From Rufibacter ruber (GTDB lineage: Bacteria; Bacteroidota; Bacteroidia; Cytophagales; Hymenobacteraceae): a stretch of DNA of 64,000 nucleotides. The stretch covers positions 1 to 64,000 of the forward strand of contig NZ_LRMM01000026.1 of NCBI RefSeq assembly GCF_001647275.1, written 5' to 3'. Shown here in pieces: positions 1-9,474 of this stretch; within the stretch, counting starts at the first letter, position 1, and every line of letters begins with the position of its first letter. The notes beneath the pieces were generated by a model. That model was not told the DNA's origin, did no database searches, and saw only the letters and a program-made list of their open reading frames with translations. The translations under genes and the position numbers were made by a program.

Positions 1-26
1 TTTTTGGGGCTGTTTACTGAAAACAA
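1..26. repeat. 40-bp palindromic element, copy 1 (cut by window edge)
   Basis: Left-truncated copy of the dispersed palindrome: the TTTTTGGGGCTG arm is followed by GAAAACAACG. The outer left bases lie outside the window. It sits upstream of the YetF-like gene. Confidence 0.6.
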
Positions 27-138
27 CGCACAGAAGGACGTTCTTTTTCTGGCCCGCCCCGCCGCCTGAGTTCTTCTAAACCCGGGGCTCCTTTTCCCGT
101 CTTCTATAGAGGAACTTACTGCAAACCAGGGTATAGAT

Positions 139-657
139 ATGGAAGACATGTTTTTCAAGAACTGGGACGGGATACTACGGGTGGTGTTGATGTCATTGCT
201 GGCATACGTGTACCTGATAATTGTGCTTCGCGTTACCGGCAAGCGCACCCTCTCCAAAATGAACGCCTTTGATTTCATTGTGACGGTGGCCTTTGGGTCT
301 ACCCTGGCTACCATCATTCTCTCCAAAGACGTGACGCTGGCCGAAGGGGTGGTGGCGCTGACCATGCTGACCCTGCTGCAGTACATCATTACGTGGCTTT
401 CTGTGCGGTCTAAGGCAGTGTCTGAGCTGGTGAAGTCAGAGCCCCGGTTTCTGTACTACCAGGGCAAATTTCTGGAGAAGGCACTGCAGGAGGAACGGGT
501 AACCCAAGACGAGGTGCTGGCCGCCATGCGCAGCAGCGGTATTTCTGGCCTGGAACAGGTAGAGGCGGTAGTGCTGGAGACCAGCGGCAGTATGAGCGCC
601 CTTAAAAAGCAGGAAGGCACGGCCCCCACCGTACTGCACAATGTAAAAGAGGCATAA
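139..657 (+). CDS. DUF421 (YetF-family) membrane protein
   Basis: Inner-membrane protein of the DUF421/YetF family, whose biochemical role is not settled. Three hydrophobic helices are visible at about residues 13-33, 46-62 and 68-88. Between the first two lies the family signature VTGKRTLSKMNAFDF. The remainder is a soluble cytoplasmic domain with the hallmark EPRFLYYQGKFLEKAL near residues 100-116. The length of 172 residues fits the short form of the family. The ATG at 139 is the first in frame and gives a normal N-terminus; I see no clear Shine-Dalgarno sequence. The gene stands alone and converges on the GAF-domain gene across a 128-base gap in which I see nothing notable. Confidence 0.85.
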   Translation: MEDMFFKNWDGILRVVLMSLLAYVYLIIVLRVTGKRTLSKMNAFDFIVTVAFGSTLATIILSKDVTLAEGVVALTMLTLLQYIITWLSVRSKAVSELVKSEPRFLYYQGKFLEKALQEERVTQDEVLAAMRSSGISGLEQVEAVVLETSGSMSALKKQEGTAPTVLHNVKEA

Positions 658-785
658 TTCAGCTGGTTTCAGACGGGAGACGGCACGGGTGCAGCTCTTT
701 CTGAAGATACCCCAGTGGAAGACATTAGGAGGAGACGCTCTCCCGGGCTCTTAAATTTATGTGGCTGGTCCCGCAGGGCCAGGCG

Positions 786-1394
786 TTAGTTCAACGGAGG
801 GTTCTGGGAGTTCATGACTTTCTGCAACTGCGCCAGCTGTTGCTGGACCAGTGCCAGTTGCCCCTTTTCCCGTTCCCGCTCCAGCCTGATGCGCCTCAGC
901 TCAAAGTGCAGCATCACCTGCCTGGCCAGCACCTCCAGCGCCAGCCGCTGCTCCTGGGTGAGAATACGCGGCTGGGTGTCTATCACACAGAGGGAGCCAA
1001 GGGCATGGCCCTGCGGGGTCACCAGCGGCACGCCGGCGTAGAACTTGATATTGGGGTTACCCGTTACCAGGGCGTTGTCTTTAAACCGATGGTCTGTGGT
1101 GGCATCTTCTACCTCAAACAGCCCGTTGCCCTGAATGGCATGGTGGCAGAATGAAACAGACCGCGGCGTCTCTGAGATGGTCAGCCCCAGTTTTGACTTA
1201 AACCATTGCCGGTCTTTTGACAGCAGGGAAATAAGGGAGATGGGCACCCCGCACACCTGTGACGCCAGCTCCGTGAGTTCGTCCAGCTCCTCTTCTGCGG
1301 TAGTGTCTAAGAGTTCATATTCTGCCAACGCCTCTAAGCGCAGCTCCTCGTTTTGGGAAGGGGTGTTTCCTGGAGAAAACTCGGCTATGGGCAT
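786..1394 (-). CDS. GAF domain-containing protein
   Basis: Cytoplasmic sensory protein of 202 residues, almost all of it one GAF domain (about residues 15-165), as in light- or redox-sensing proteins. Recognisable stretches are RLEALAEYELLDT before the domain, VPISLISLLSKDRQWFKS, RSVSFCHHAIQ, and YAGVPLVTPQGHALGSLCV. A C-terminal Glu/Gln/Arg-rich helix (about 165-195) looks like a coiled coil. No kinase, cyclase or output domain is attached, so its output is unknown. The frame is open upstream to 1508, but a TACCTTTG promoter box lies at 1437-1430 on this strand, inside that extension. The ATG at 1394 is therefore the better start, with a leader of about 30 bases. Confidence 0.8.
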   Translation of the reverse strand: MPIAEFSPGNTPSQNEELRLEALAEYELLDTTAEEELDELTELASQVCGVPISLISLLSKDRQWFKSKLGLTISETPRSVSFCHHAIQGNGLFEVEDATTDHRFKDNALVTGNPNIKFYAGVPLVTPQGHALGSLCVIDTQPRILTQEQRLALEVLARQVMLHFELRRIRLEREREKGQLALVQQQLAQLQKVMNSQNPPLN

Positions 1395-1429
1395 TTCATT
1401 TGGCTTAGGGGTGGTCAAATTTCTTGTGG

Positions 1430-1437
1430 CAAAGGTA
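1430..1437 (-). promoter_or_regulatory. -7 promoter box TACCTTTG of the GAF gene
   Basis: Read on the minus strand this is TACCTTTG, matching the Bacteroidota -7 consensus TAnnTTTG. It lies 36 bases upstream of the ATG at 1394. The -33 TTTG partner is about 22 bases further up, which is a little far. Confidence 0.55.
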
Positions 1438-1542
1438 ATTGTCAACCCCGTGGCCGGACCAAAAAATCGATGAAATAGAAATATACCCCGTTGAAACTGA
1501 GCTTTCACTAGTTACTGACTAGGCTGATTTTCAGCAATTTCC

Positions 1543-1550
1543 TACTTTTG
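1543..1550 (+). promoter_or_regulatory. -7 promoter box TACTTTTG of the MFS gene
   Basis: TACTTTTG matches TAnnTTTG and ends 18 bases before the ATG at 1569. It rules out the upstream in-frame TTG at 1548, which is part of the box itself. I see no clear -33 element. Confidence 0.5.
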
Positions 1551-1568
1551 CGCGCTCAATTCGGCAAC

Positions 1569-2783
1569 ATGGTCAAAATTCTCACCCTCTACCGCAATGC
1601 CTTTGGCGGCCTTTCCCGGGAGGCCTGGCTGTTGGCGGCGGTGATGTTCATTAACCGGAGCGGGGCCATGGTGGTGCCGTTCCTAAGCGTGTACCTGACC
1701 GAGTCTCTGGGGTTCAGCGTGAGGGAAACGGGTATCTTGCTCAGCCTGTTTGGGGTGGGTTCTATGTGCGGCACTTTTCTGGGCGGCTGGCTCACTGACC
1801 GCATTGGCCATTTCAGGGTGCAGTTCTTCAGCCTGGTTCTGGGCGGAGGCTGGTTTTTTGTAATGGTGCAGCTACAGCGGTTTGAATTGTTTGCCGGGGG
1901 TATTTTCCTGCTCAGCCTGCTCACTGAAAGCCTCAGGCCGGCCAACGCCTCTTCGGTGAGCTCATATGCGCGCCCTGAGAATGTCACCCGCGCGTTCTCC
2001 CTTAACCGCATGGCCATCAACCTGGGCTTTTCCATTGGCCCGGCGCTGGGCGGTGTACTGGCCACCGTTTCCTACCAGTGGCTCTTCATGGCAGACGGAC
2101 TGACGTGTATCACTGCGGGGGCTATCTTCTACTTCTACTTTCGGCACCGCCAGGGCCACGCCCCACTGCCCAAACCGGCAGAGGCCGCTGCGCCTGCGGC
2201 CGCACCAGACCGCAACCCGTACCGTGACGGCCTGTTCCTGCTCTTTACGGTGCTGTGCTGCTTTTTTGCGGTGGCTTTCTTCCAGTTCTTCTCTACCATG
2301 CCGCTGTATTACCGGCAGGTGTACCAGCTCTCTGAGCTGCAGATTGGCGCCCTGCTGGCTTCTAACGGACTCATGGTGTTTCTGCTGGAGATGATCATTG
2401 TCTATCTGGTGGGGGACCGGTTCCCCCTCTGGAAGATGATTGTCACGGGTCTGCTGCTGCTGGCCATGGCGTTTGCGCTCCTGAACCTGGCCTATGGGTT
2501 TCTGGTGCTGTTGCTCTCGGTGCTGCTCATGAGCCTTTCTGAGATTCTGGCCATGCCGTTCATGAGCACGCTCACCGTGCACCGGTCGGGCCTGCGCAAC
2601 CGGGGTTCCTATATGGCGCTCTACAGCCTTGCCTACTCCGCGGCCCATATCATTGGCCCGTTTGTGGGCACCAGAACCATTGCCAGCTTCGGGTTTGACA
2701 CGTTGTGGTGGGCAGGCTGCGGGCTCTCTGTCTTTACGGCAGTCGGTTTCTACGTGGTGGTGCGCCGGTTACAGGCCGCCTAA
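1569..2783 (+). CDS. MFS transporter
   Basis: Major facilitator superfamily permease of 404 residues, resembling MdtH-like drug or metabolite exporters. Two six-helix halves are separated by a cytoplasmic Ala/Pro-rich linker near residues 195-220. The loop between helices 2 and 3 carries the MFS signature as GGWLTDRIGHFRV (compare G-x-x-x-D-R-x-G-R-R/K). The substrate cannot be told from sequence. The start is set at ATG 1569 because a promoter box covers the upstream TTG. It is divergent from the GAF gene, and copy 2 of the 40-bp palindrome begins 10 bases after its stop. Confidence 0.85.
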   Translation: MVKILTLYRNAFGGLSREAWLLAAVMFINRSGAMVVPFLSVYLTESLGFSVRETGILLSLFGVGSMCGTFLGGWLTDRIGHFRVQFFSLVLGGGWFFVMVQLQRFELFAGGIFLLSLLTESLRPANASSVSSYARPENVTRAFSLNRMAINLGFSIGPALGGVLATVSYQWLFMADGLTCITAGAIFYFYFRHRQGHAPLPKPAEAAAPAAAPDRNPYRDGLFLLFTVLCCFFAVAFFQFFSTMPLYYRQVYQLSELQIGALLASNGLMVFLLEMIIVYLVGDRFPLWKMIVTGLLLLAMAFALLNLAYGFLVLLLSVLLMSLSEILAMPFMSTLTVHRSGLRNRGSYMALYSLAYSAAHIIGPFVGTRTIASFGFDTLWWAGCGLSVFTAVGFYVVVRRLQAA

Positions 2784-2792
2784 GCCCTAGTT

Positions 2793-2831
2793 CTGTTTTT
2801 GCCTGTTTTCCTGAAAACAGGCCAAAAACAG
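2793..2831. repeat. 40-bp palindromic element, copy 2
   Basis: Arms CTGTTTTTGCCTG and CAGGCCAAAAACAG with inner T4/A4. It begins 10 bases after the MFS stop codon. Confidence 0.9.
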
Positions 2832-2892
2832 CCGTTTCTTTTTCTCTGTGCCCTCTTTTTTGCAACTTACCGAAAACCAACTCTCCCTGTCT

Positions 2893-4377
2893 GTGAAATC
2901 TCTGAATGCCTTAGTTCTATTGGTTGCCATAACCTTAGCCGCCTGTACCTCCGTTAAACAGATCCAAACCAATAAAGAAATGATGGTCTACGTAGGTACG
3001 TACGCAAAACCAGACGCCGAAAGCATCTTTGCCTTCCGGCTGAATGAACAAACCGGGGAACTGACCAGGGTGATCTCCGTGAAAGGCGGTGAGAACCCTT
3101 CTTTCCTGGCCCTGGACAAAGACCGCCAGCACTTATACGCCGTGAACGAGACCGCCCAGTTCCAGGGGCAGAAAGGCGGCGGGGTAAGTGCGTTTTCCAT
3201 AGATCAGCGCACCGGCAACCTCACCCTCCTGAACCAACAGCCTACCTTGGGCGGCGCCCCCTGCTATATCAGTCTGGATCATTCCGAGAAGGTAGCGCTG
3301 GTGGCCAATTATTCCGGCGGGAACGTCACGGCGTTCAGGATTGAGGCCGACGGGAAGCTGAGCGCGCCCACTGATTCTGATCAGCACGAAGGAAGCGGCC
3401 CCAGAAAAGAGCAGAAAACGGCGCACGCCCACTGCATTGTACCAGATCCCAAAAACGACTTCGCCCTGGCGGTAGATTTGGGCATAGACCAGATCATCGG
3501 CTACAAACTGGACAAAGCCAATGGCAAACTGGAGCGCCAGGCGCAGCCCGCGTTCACGGCCAAGCCGGGGGCCGGACCGCGCCACCTCACCTTCCACCCC
3601 AACAAGCGCTTTGCCTACGTGATCAGTGAGCTCAACTCCACCCTCACGGCCCTCACCTACAACGCCGCCACGGGCACGTTCACCGAGGTAGAAACCGTTT
3701 CCACGCTCCCGGCGGGCTTCACCGGCGAAAGCTTCTGCGCCGATGTGCACGTTTCTGAAGACGGCCGGTTTGTGTACGGCTCTAACCGCGGGCACAACAG
3801 CATAGTGGTGTTCGCCATTGACCAGACCAGCGGCAAACTTACCTTGGTGCAGCATGAGAATGTGCAGGGCAACTGGCCCCGCAATTTCGGGTTTTCGCCC
3901 TCAGGGAAAACGCTGTTGGTGGCCAACCAGCGCTCCAACAACATCACCACGTTTAAAGTAGACCCGCAGACAGGCAAGCTCACCTACACAGGTAAATCAG
4001 TGGAGTTAGAGTTTTGCCTTGCACGTTTGCGCGTCTACCACCGCAATGGCCACCATGTTGATGATGTCCCGCACAGAGGAGCCCAGCTGCAGAATGTGCA
4101 CCGGCTTGCGCATGCCCATCAGTACCGGGCCAATGGTTTCGGCCCCGCCAATCTCCTGCAGGAGTTTATAGGCAATGTTACCGGCGGCCAGCCCCGGGAA
4201 GATCAACGTGTTGGCTCCTTCATTGGCCAGCTCGCTAAACGGATAGTGCTCCCGCAGCAGATCTGTGTTTACTGCGGTATTGGCCTGCATTTCCCCGTCA
4301 ATGAGCAGGTCTGGGTACCGCTGCTTGGCCATACGGGTAGCCTCGCGGGTTTTGGTAGGTACCACGCCTGCGCTTGA
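2893..4377 (+). CDS. Lactonase-family (6-phosphogluconolactonase-like) lipoprotein with aberrant 3' end
   Basis: Seven-bladed beta-propeller of the lactonase/YbhE family (Pfam Lactonase), here an exported lipoprotein. From the GTG at 2893 the product begins with a hydrophobic segment ending in the lipobox LAAC. The propeller follows, with YVGTYAKPD, the repeated D..TG.L blade motifs, GAGPRHLTFHPN and GENPSFLAL. Homology ends at about base 4005 with [11 protein letters not shown]. The frame then continues 124 codons on the antisense of maeB to a stop at 4375-4377. The family normally has about ten more residues and a stop here. The maeB stop codon lies at 4006-4008, so no intergenic sequence is left. 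The tail is probably not functional; a deletion that removed the native C-terminus and stop is likely. A GTG at 2848 is a weaker start. Confidence 0.7.
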   Translation: MKSLNALVLLVAITLAACTSVKQIQTNKEMMVYVGTYAKPDAESIFAFRLNEQTGELTRVISVKGGENPSFLALDKDRQHLYAVNETAQFQGQKGGGVSAFSIDQRTGNLTLLNQQPTLGGAPCYISLDHSEKVALVANYSGGNVTAFRIEADGKLSAPTDSDQHEGSGPRKEQKTAHAHCIVPDPKNDFALAVDLGIDQIIGYKLDKANGKLERQAQPAFTAKPGAGPRHLTFHPNKRFAYVISELNSTLTALTYNAATGTFTEVETVSTLPAGFTGESFCADVHVSEDGRFVYGSNRGHNSIVVFAIDQTSGKLTLVQHENVQGNWPRNFGFSPSGKTLLVANQRSNNITTFKVDPQTGKLTYTGKSVELEFCLARLRVYHRNGHHVDDVPHRGAQLQNVHRLAHAHQYRANGFGPANLLQEFIGNVTGGQPREDQRVGSFIGQLAKRIVLPQQICVYCGIGLHFPVNEQVWVPLLGHTGSLAGFGRYHACA

Positions 4378-6276
4378 CCCAAAGTTGGAGTAGGACAGCA
4401 CCGCAATTCTTGGCACCCGGTCAAAGAACCGTACGTAGCGGGCAGTCAGGCCTATGATGTCTACCAGTTCCTCTGCGGTAGGCTGCAGGTTCACGGTGGT
4501 GTCTGAGAAGAAATAAGGCTCTTTTTTGTTCTGGATGATGTACATGCCGGCCACCTTGTTCACGCCTTCTTCCACGCCAATAACCTGCAGCGCGGGTTTA
4601 ATGGTAGAGGAGTAGTCACGGGTCAAGCCAGAGATGAGGGCATCGGCCTCGCCGGTCTCCACCATCATGCAGCCAAAGTAGTTCCTGATGCGCACCAGCT
4701 TGCGGCAGTCAAACAGGGTCATGCCTTTGCGTTTGCGCTTCTCGTAAAGCAGGTGGGCAAATTTCTCACACTTGGCGTCTTCCTCGCGGGGGTCAATAAT
4801 TTTCACCCCGTCCAGTTCTAAATGGAATTCCTCAATCAGTTCCTGAATGCGGGCTTTCTCCCCTAGCAGAATAGGGAAGGCCATGTTTTGCTCCAGCACC
4901 GTCTCTGCCGCCTTAAGGATCTTGTAGTTGTCTGCCTCGGCAAATACCACGGTCTTGGGGTTCTGGCGGGCCTGGGTAATCACCCGGTTCATCAGTTTCT
5001 GGTCTATCCCAATGCGGGCCTGCAGGTCATGGTGGTAGCGCTCCCAGTTTTTGATTGGGTTCTTCGCCACCCCGGTCTCCATGGCCGCTCTCGCCACGGC
5101 AGGGCTCACCGTAGTGATCAGGCGTGGGTCCAGGGGTTTGGGGATCAAATACGTGCGGCTGAAGGAGATGGTATTGTCACCGTAGGCCTTGTGTACAATG
5201 TCGGGCACCGGCTCTTTGGCCAGTTCTGCCAGGGCATACACGGCGGCCAGTTTCATAGCCTCGTTGATCTCAGTGGCACGCACGTCTAAAGCCCCCCTGA
5301 AAATGTAAGGGAACCCGAGTACGTTGTTCACCTGGTTAGGATGGTCTGAACGGCCGGTAGCCATGATCAGGTCATCACGGGTAGCCATGGCGGCCTCATA
5401 CGCAATTTCCGGGTCTGGATTGGCCAGGGCGAAAATGACAGGGTTGGCGGCCATCTTTTTCACCAGCTCTGGGTCCAGCACATTGCCGGCGCTCAGCCCC
5501 ACAAACACATCAGCGCCTTCCATGGCCTCTGCCAGGGTGGTGATCTTGCGCATGGTCACAAACTGGGCGCGGTAAATATCCAGATCATTGCGCTCCGGGT
5601 TGATGATGCCGTCTTTGTCAAACATGACAATGTTGTCAATGTTCACACCCAGGGCCAGGTAGAGCTTGGCGCAGGCAATGGCAGCGGCCCCGGCCCCATT
5701 GATCACCATCTGAATCTTCTTGATGTCTTTGCCCACCAGTTCAAGGGCGTTCAGCAAGGCGGCGCTGGAGATGATGGCGGTGCCGTGCTGGTCATCATGC
5801 ATGAGCGGAATGTTCATCTGCTCCCGCAACGCATTCTCAATCTTGAAGCTTTCAGGGGCTTTGATGTCTTCCAGGTTGATCCCCCCAAACGTAGGCTCCA
5901 GTGATTTTACAATCTGGATGAATTTGTCTGGGTCTGTTTCATTGATCTCAATGTCAAACACATCAATGCCGGCAAATTTCTTGAAAAGAACGCCTTTCCC
6001 TTCCATCACGGGTTTAGAGGCCTCCGGGCCAATATTCCCTAACCCAAGAACAGCGGTTCCGTTGGAAATCACGCCCACCAGGTTGCCTTTGGCGGTGTAT
6101 TTGTACACATCATCTTTGTTGGCGGCAATTTCTTTACAAGGCTCGGCCACGCCGGGGGAATACGCCAGGGCTAGATCCATCTGGGTGCTCACCATTTTAG
6201 TGGGAACCACCTCAATTTTACCCGGCTGTCCTTGGCTATGGTAGTTCAGCGCGTCTTTCTTGTTGATCTTGATCAT
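4006..6276 (-). CDS. maeB: NADP-dependent malic enzyme with phosphotransacetylase-like domain
   Basis: Oxidative decarboxylation of malate to pyruvate, supplying NADPH and pyruvate. The 756-residue product has the two-part MaeB layout. The malic enzyme portion (about 1-420) shows [11 protein letters not shown], the catalytic region [19 protein letters not shown], and the nucleotide-binding [16 protein letters not shown] phosphate acetyltransferase-like domain follows (about 430-750), ending in [16 protein letters not shown] and normally regulatory in this family. The ATG at 6276 is chosen because AGGAGA stands seven bases before it and it gives the usual [14 protein letters not shown]-terminus; the frame extends upstream to 6324. 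It converges on, and is overlapped by, the lactonase reading frame. Confidence 0.93.
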   Translation of the reverse strand: MIKINKKDALNYHSQGQPGKIEVVPTKMVSTQMDLALAYSPGVAEPCKEIAANKDDVYKYTAKGNLVGVISNGTAVLGLGNIGPEASKPVMEGKGVLFKKFAGIDVFDIEINETDPDKFIQIVKSLEPTFGGINLEDIKAPESFKIENALREQMNIPLMHDDQHGTAIISSAALLNALELVGKDIKKIQMVINGAGAAAIACAKLYLALGVNIDNIVMFDKDGIINPERNDLDIYRAQFVTMRKITTLAEAMEGADVFVGLSAGNVLDPELVKKMAANPVIFALANPDPEIAYEAAMATRDDLIMATGRSDHPNQVNNVLGFPYIFRGALDVRATEINEAMKLAAVYALAELAKEPVPDIVHKAYGDNTISFSRTYLIPKPLDPRLITTVSPAVARAAMETGVAKNPIKNWERYHHDLQARIGIDQKLMNRVITQARQNPKTVVFAEADNYKILKAAETVLEQNMAFPILLGEKARIQELIEEFHLELDGVKIIDPREEDAKCEKFAHLLYEKRKRKGMTLFDCRKLVRIRNYFGCMMVETGEADALISGLTRDYSSTIKPALQVIGVEEGVNKVAGMYIIQNKKEPYFFSDTTVNLQPTAEELVDIIGLTARYVRFFDRVPRIAVLSYSNFGSSAGVVPTKTREATRMAKQRYPDLLIDGEMQANTAVNTDLLREHYPFSELANEGANTLIFPGLAAGNIAYKLLQEIGGAETIGPVLMGMRKPVHILQLGSSVRDIINMVAIAVVDAQTCKAKL

Positions 6277-6396
6277 GTTTTCTCCTGTTGTTGTCAAATG
6301 GCCCATGGCCACCAGGGGCGGCAATGGGTAAGAATTTCAAGTTGGTAAGATTTTTCCTATTCAGCAAAGGGAACAGCGCCAGATGCGCCATGTGGT

Positions 6397-6440
6397 GCGT
6401 TTCTGGCCTGTTTTTCTTAAATGAACAGAAAAACAAAAAG
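6397..6440. repeat. 40-bp palindromic element, copy 3 (degenerate)
   Basis: The left half GCGTTTCTGGCCTG is intact. The right half has decayed to GAACAGAAAAACAAAAAG. It lies between the starts of maeB and the end of mltD. Confidence 0.65.
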
Positions 6441-6487
6441 CATCTCAGACGTTTGCCCGAGATGCCATTCATATAATAGGGGGGATA

Positions 6488-8035
6488 TCAGCCTACAATA
6501 AGCTTCATACCCGGTTTAAGTTCATCCCCTTTTAATTTATTCGCTTTTTTAAGCTGCTCTACGCTAATGTTGTTATAGCGCTTGGAGATGTTCCAGAGCG
6601 TGTCTCCAGGCTGCACATGGTGAATCGTCTGCGGGGTGGCAACCTCTGCTTTTCTGGCAGGTGCTCTTTTTACCGCCACAGAGGCTGTGGCCGCATTCTC
6701 TTTAGGGGTTGCCTCCGCATTAGGGCCTGCCACTTTTCCTTTAGCCGCGGCCGTTTCCTCGGCAGAGGCCAGCAAGGTTGCCTCTGCTGTTGGCGCTGGG
6801 GCTTTTTCTTCTTTGGCCTCTGCCGGAACAGGTTTAAAAACAACCAGTTTTTGGTGGGCAAGAAGCGCATTTCCTTTCAGGCTGTTCCATTCTTTCAATT
6901 GGGCAACCGTCACCTGGTGTTCCTGCGCAATCCTGGTCAGGTTGTCACCTCTCTGTACCACATACACCCCTTTTTTAGCCGAGTCTGAAGGTGCTGTTAC
7001 CGCCCTGGCAATCATAGTAGACGCCGCCGGCATGGTCATCTTCACCGGTACCCTATGGCGTGCCGAGTCCAGAATAGCCAGCCGGTTTTCCTCTAGCAGG
7101 GGCCTGCTGAAGGCCGGAATGCGCAACGGAAAGTTCTGCACCGTCTCTGGCAGGTACTGCTTTTTTACCGCCGGGTTCAGGTCAGCGATCTGGTTCTCTG
7201 GCAGGTTCAGCTGCTTGGCCAAGAGCTTCAGGTCCAGTGACTGGTTGATGAGCAGCGTGTCTGCCAGAATGGGCTGCTGTAAAGAATCAGGCCGAATGTT
7301 ATGGTCTGGGGCGTGGTTCATGGCGTAGACAATGGCCGTGAAAGAAGGCACATAGCTGCGGGTCTCGCGGGGCAGCCACGGGTAGATGCCCCAAAAAGTA
7401 GTTTTGCCGCCAGAGCGGGCAATGGCTTTCTTTACATTGCCCGGGCCGCAGTTATACGCTGCCAGCGCCATTTCCCAACTGCCAAACATGCGGTACAGCT
7501 GTTTCAGGAACTTGCAGGCGGCCTCAGTAGATTTCTCCGGGTCCATGCGCTCATCCAGATACGAGTTCTGCACCAGCTTGAAGTCATTGGCCGTTGGTGT
7601 CATAAACTGCCACAGCCCCACCGCTTTGGCCGACGAAACGGCTTTAGGCAGCAGCGCTGACTCTACCACGGCCAGGTACTTCAACTCATCTGGCATGTTG
7701 TGCTTGGCCAGGTACTTCTCAAAAAGAGGGAAGTACAGTGGCTGGCGGCTCAGTACACGCCGGGTGTAGTTACGGTTCCTGATGGTGAAATAATCAATCA
7801 ACCCTCTCACGTGCTTGTTGAACTCCAGCGGGATCTCCTGCTCCAGACAGCTCAGGCGGTCCTGAATGAGTTCATCGGTTTCCACGGGAATAAACTCCAC
7901 TGAGTCAACCAACACCTTGGTCGTGTCTTTGGGGGCAGCAGCCGCGTCTGGTAAGACGGTTGCCTGGCGGGCATGCACAGAAAGGCATAGACCCAGTGAA
8001 AGAACAAGGCCAGAGAGAAAGGTAGAAATGCGCAT
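6488..8035 (-). CDS. mltD: Membrane-bound lytic murein transglycosylase with LysM domains (MltD-like)
   Basis: Periplasmic peptidoglycan lytic transglycosylase of 515 residues. A signal peptide covers about residues 1-22 (ends SVHA-R). The SLT catalytic domain lies at about 95-235 with the catalytic glutamate in VVESALLPKAVSSA, then VGLWQFMTPTA and AAYNCGPGNVKKAI. Two LysM modules bind glycan: one near 355-400 (VYVVQRGDNLTRIAQEH) and one at the C-terminus (HHVQPGDTLWNISKRYN), joined by an Ala-rich linker. It is the last gene of the tatA-gatA-mltD unit; its ATG overlaps the gatA stop as TAATG, so the two are probably translationally coupled. Confidence 0.9.
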   Translation of the reverse strand: MRISTFLSGLVLSLGLCLSVHARQATVLPDAAAAPKDTTKVLVDSVEFIPVETDELIQDRLSCLEQEIPLEFNKHVRGLIDYFTIRNRNYTRRVLSRQPLYFPLFEKYLAKHNMPDELKYLAVVESALLPKAVSSAKAVGLWQFMTPTANDFKLVQNSYLDERMDPEKSTEAACKFLKQLYRMFGSWEMALAAYNCGPGNVKKAIARSGGKTTFWGIYPWLPRETRSYVPSFTAIVYAMNHAPDHNIRPDSLQQPILADTLLINQSLDLKLLAKQLNLPENQIADLNPAVKKQYLPETVQNFPLRIPAFSRPLLEENRLAILDSARHRVPVKMTMPAASTMIARAVTAPSDSAKKGVYVVQRGDNLTRIAQEHQVTVAQLKEWNSLKGNALLAHQKLVVFKPVPAEAKEEKAPAPTAEATLLASAEETAAAKGKVAGPNAEATPKENAATASVAVKRAPARKAEVATPQTIHHVQPGDTLWNISKRYNNISVEQLKKANKLKGDELKPGMKLIVG

Positions 8036-9471
8036 TAGACGGTTACTTGTGATTGATGGTTCATCAGTTGTCTGGAGAAGGCAAACAGCTGCTCCTCCCC
8101 AAAGGCTTTAGTCATCAGTTGCACCCCAATTGGCAGCCCTGCGGCATCTTGCCCAATTGGTAACGAAATAGCCGGAATGCCTGCCAGATTGGCCTGAACG
8201 GTGTAAATATCCTCCAGGTACATGGCCAGCGGGTCTTTGGTGTTCTCGCCAATCTTGAAAGCGGTGGTTGGCGTGGTGGGCAAGATCAGAAAATCATACT
8301 GCGCCAGCAAGTCATCTGTCTTTTCTTTGATGAGGCGGCGTACCTGCTGCGCCTTGGTGTAGTATGCGTCATAATAGTCGGCGCTCAAAACAAAGGTGCC
8401 CAGCATGATGCGGCGCTGTACCTCCTTGCCAAAGCCTTCGGCGCGGGTTTTCTTGTACATAGACGCCAGGTCTGTGGCATTCTCACTTCTGTAGCCATAG
8501 CGCACGCCGTCATAGCGGCCTAAATTGGAACTGGCCTCAGCAGTGGTGAGAATGTAATAGGTGGGCACTATGTAGTCCAGGAACGGGAATTCTACGGCCT
8601 CAACAGTATGTCCTTGGGCCTGCAGCCCCTCCAGTACCCGCTGTACGGCCTGCTTAACCTCTAGGTTAAGACCTGGGCTCTCAAAAGAATCTCTGATGAA
8701 CCCTATGCGGGCAGGCTGGTCAGGCACAGGTGCCTGGCTATAGGCGGGAACAGGGCGCTGGCTCACGGTGCTGTCATATTCATCGGCCCCGGCCATTACT
8801 TCTACCAGAAGGGCGGCGTCTTCCACGCTTTGCGTGATCACCCCAATCTGGTCAAAAGATGACGCATAGGCAATGAGCCCGTAGCGTGAGATGCGGGAGT
8901 AAGTAGGTTTCATGCCCACCACGCCGCAATACGCCGCCGGCTGACGCACAGAGCCGCCCGTGTCTGAGCCAATAGAGGCCAGGCACAAATCTGCCTGTAC
9001 GGCTACCGCCGAACCACCCGAGGAACCGCCCGGTACGCGGGTATTGTCAATGTCATTGAGCGATGGCCCAAAGGAGGAGTTCTCATTGGAGCCGCCCATG
9101 GCAAACTCATCACAGTTCTGGCGGCCAATAATGATGGCGTCTTCTGCGAGCAGGCGCTGCACAGCCGTAGCCGTGTACAGAGACTTGAAGCCGTTCAGGA
9201 TCTGGCTGGCGGCCTGCAGCGTGTGGCCCTCGTAGGCCAGTACGTCTTTGATCCCAATGACCATGCCCGCCAGTTTGCCGGCAGTGCCCGCCTGGAGTTT
9301 GGCATCCACTTTTTCCGCCTGTTGGCGGGCTTCGTCTTCAAATACCTCCAGAAATGCGTTGAGGTGACGTTTGTCTGCAATGTTCTGCAGGTAACGCTCC
9401 ACCAGTTGGCGGCATGAGAGCGAGCCTCGGCCTATCTCCTCCCGGATAGCGTCAAGGGATGTATAGCGCAT
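8035..9471 (-). CDS. gatA: Asp-tRNA(Asn)/Glu-tRNA(Gln) amidotransferase subunit A
   Basis: Glutaminase subunit of the GatCAB complex, which amidates mischarged Glu-tRNA(Gln) or Asp-tRNA(Asn). The 478-residue protein is a full amidase-signature enzyme. The Ser-cisSer-Lys triad is visible as the lysine in VIGIKDVLAYEG, the glycine/serine-rich PGGSSGGSAVAV, and the nucleophile region SIGSDTGGSVRQPAAYCG. The C-terminal half has LILPTTPTTAFKIG and the family ending LPIGVQLM. gatB and gatC are not in this window. It starts three bases downstream of the tatA stop and overlaps mltD by one base, so all three genes look co-transcribed. Confidence 0.95.
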   Translation of the reverse strand: MRYTSLDAIREEIGRGSLSCRQLVERYLQNIADKRHLNAFLEVFEDEARQQAEKVDAKLQAGTAGKLAGMVIGIKDVLAYEGHTLQAASQILNGFKSLYTATAVQRLLAEDAIIIGRQNCDEFAMGGSNENSSFGPSLNDIDNTRVPGGSSGGSAVAVQADLCLASIGSDTGGSVRQPAAYCGVVGMKPTYSRISRYGLIAYASSFDQIGVITQSVEDAALLVEVMAGADEYDSTVSQRPVPAYSQAPVPDQPARIGFIRDSFESPGLNLEVKQAVQRVLEGLQAQGHTVEAVEFPFLDYIVPTYYILTTAEASSNLGRYDGVRYGYRSENATDLASMYKKTRAEGFGKEVQRRIMLGTFVLSADYYDAYYTKAQQVRRLIKEKTDDLLAQYDFLILPTTPTTAFKIGENTKDPLAMYLEDIYTVQANLAGIPAISLPIGQDAAGLPIGVQLMTKAFGEEQLFAFSRQLMNHQSQVTV

Positions 9472-9474
9472 GAA

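Noticed and set aside
3133-3983. Long minus-strand frames opposite the lactonase gene
   Set aside because: Antisense shadows of a high-GC gene, with no family features; similar shadows occur opposite most genes here.
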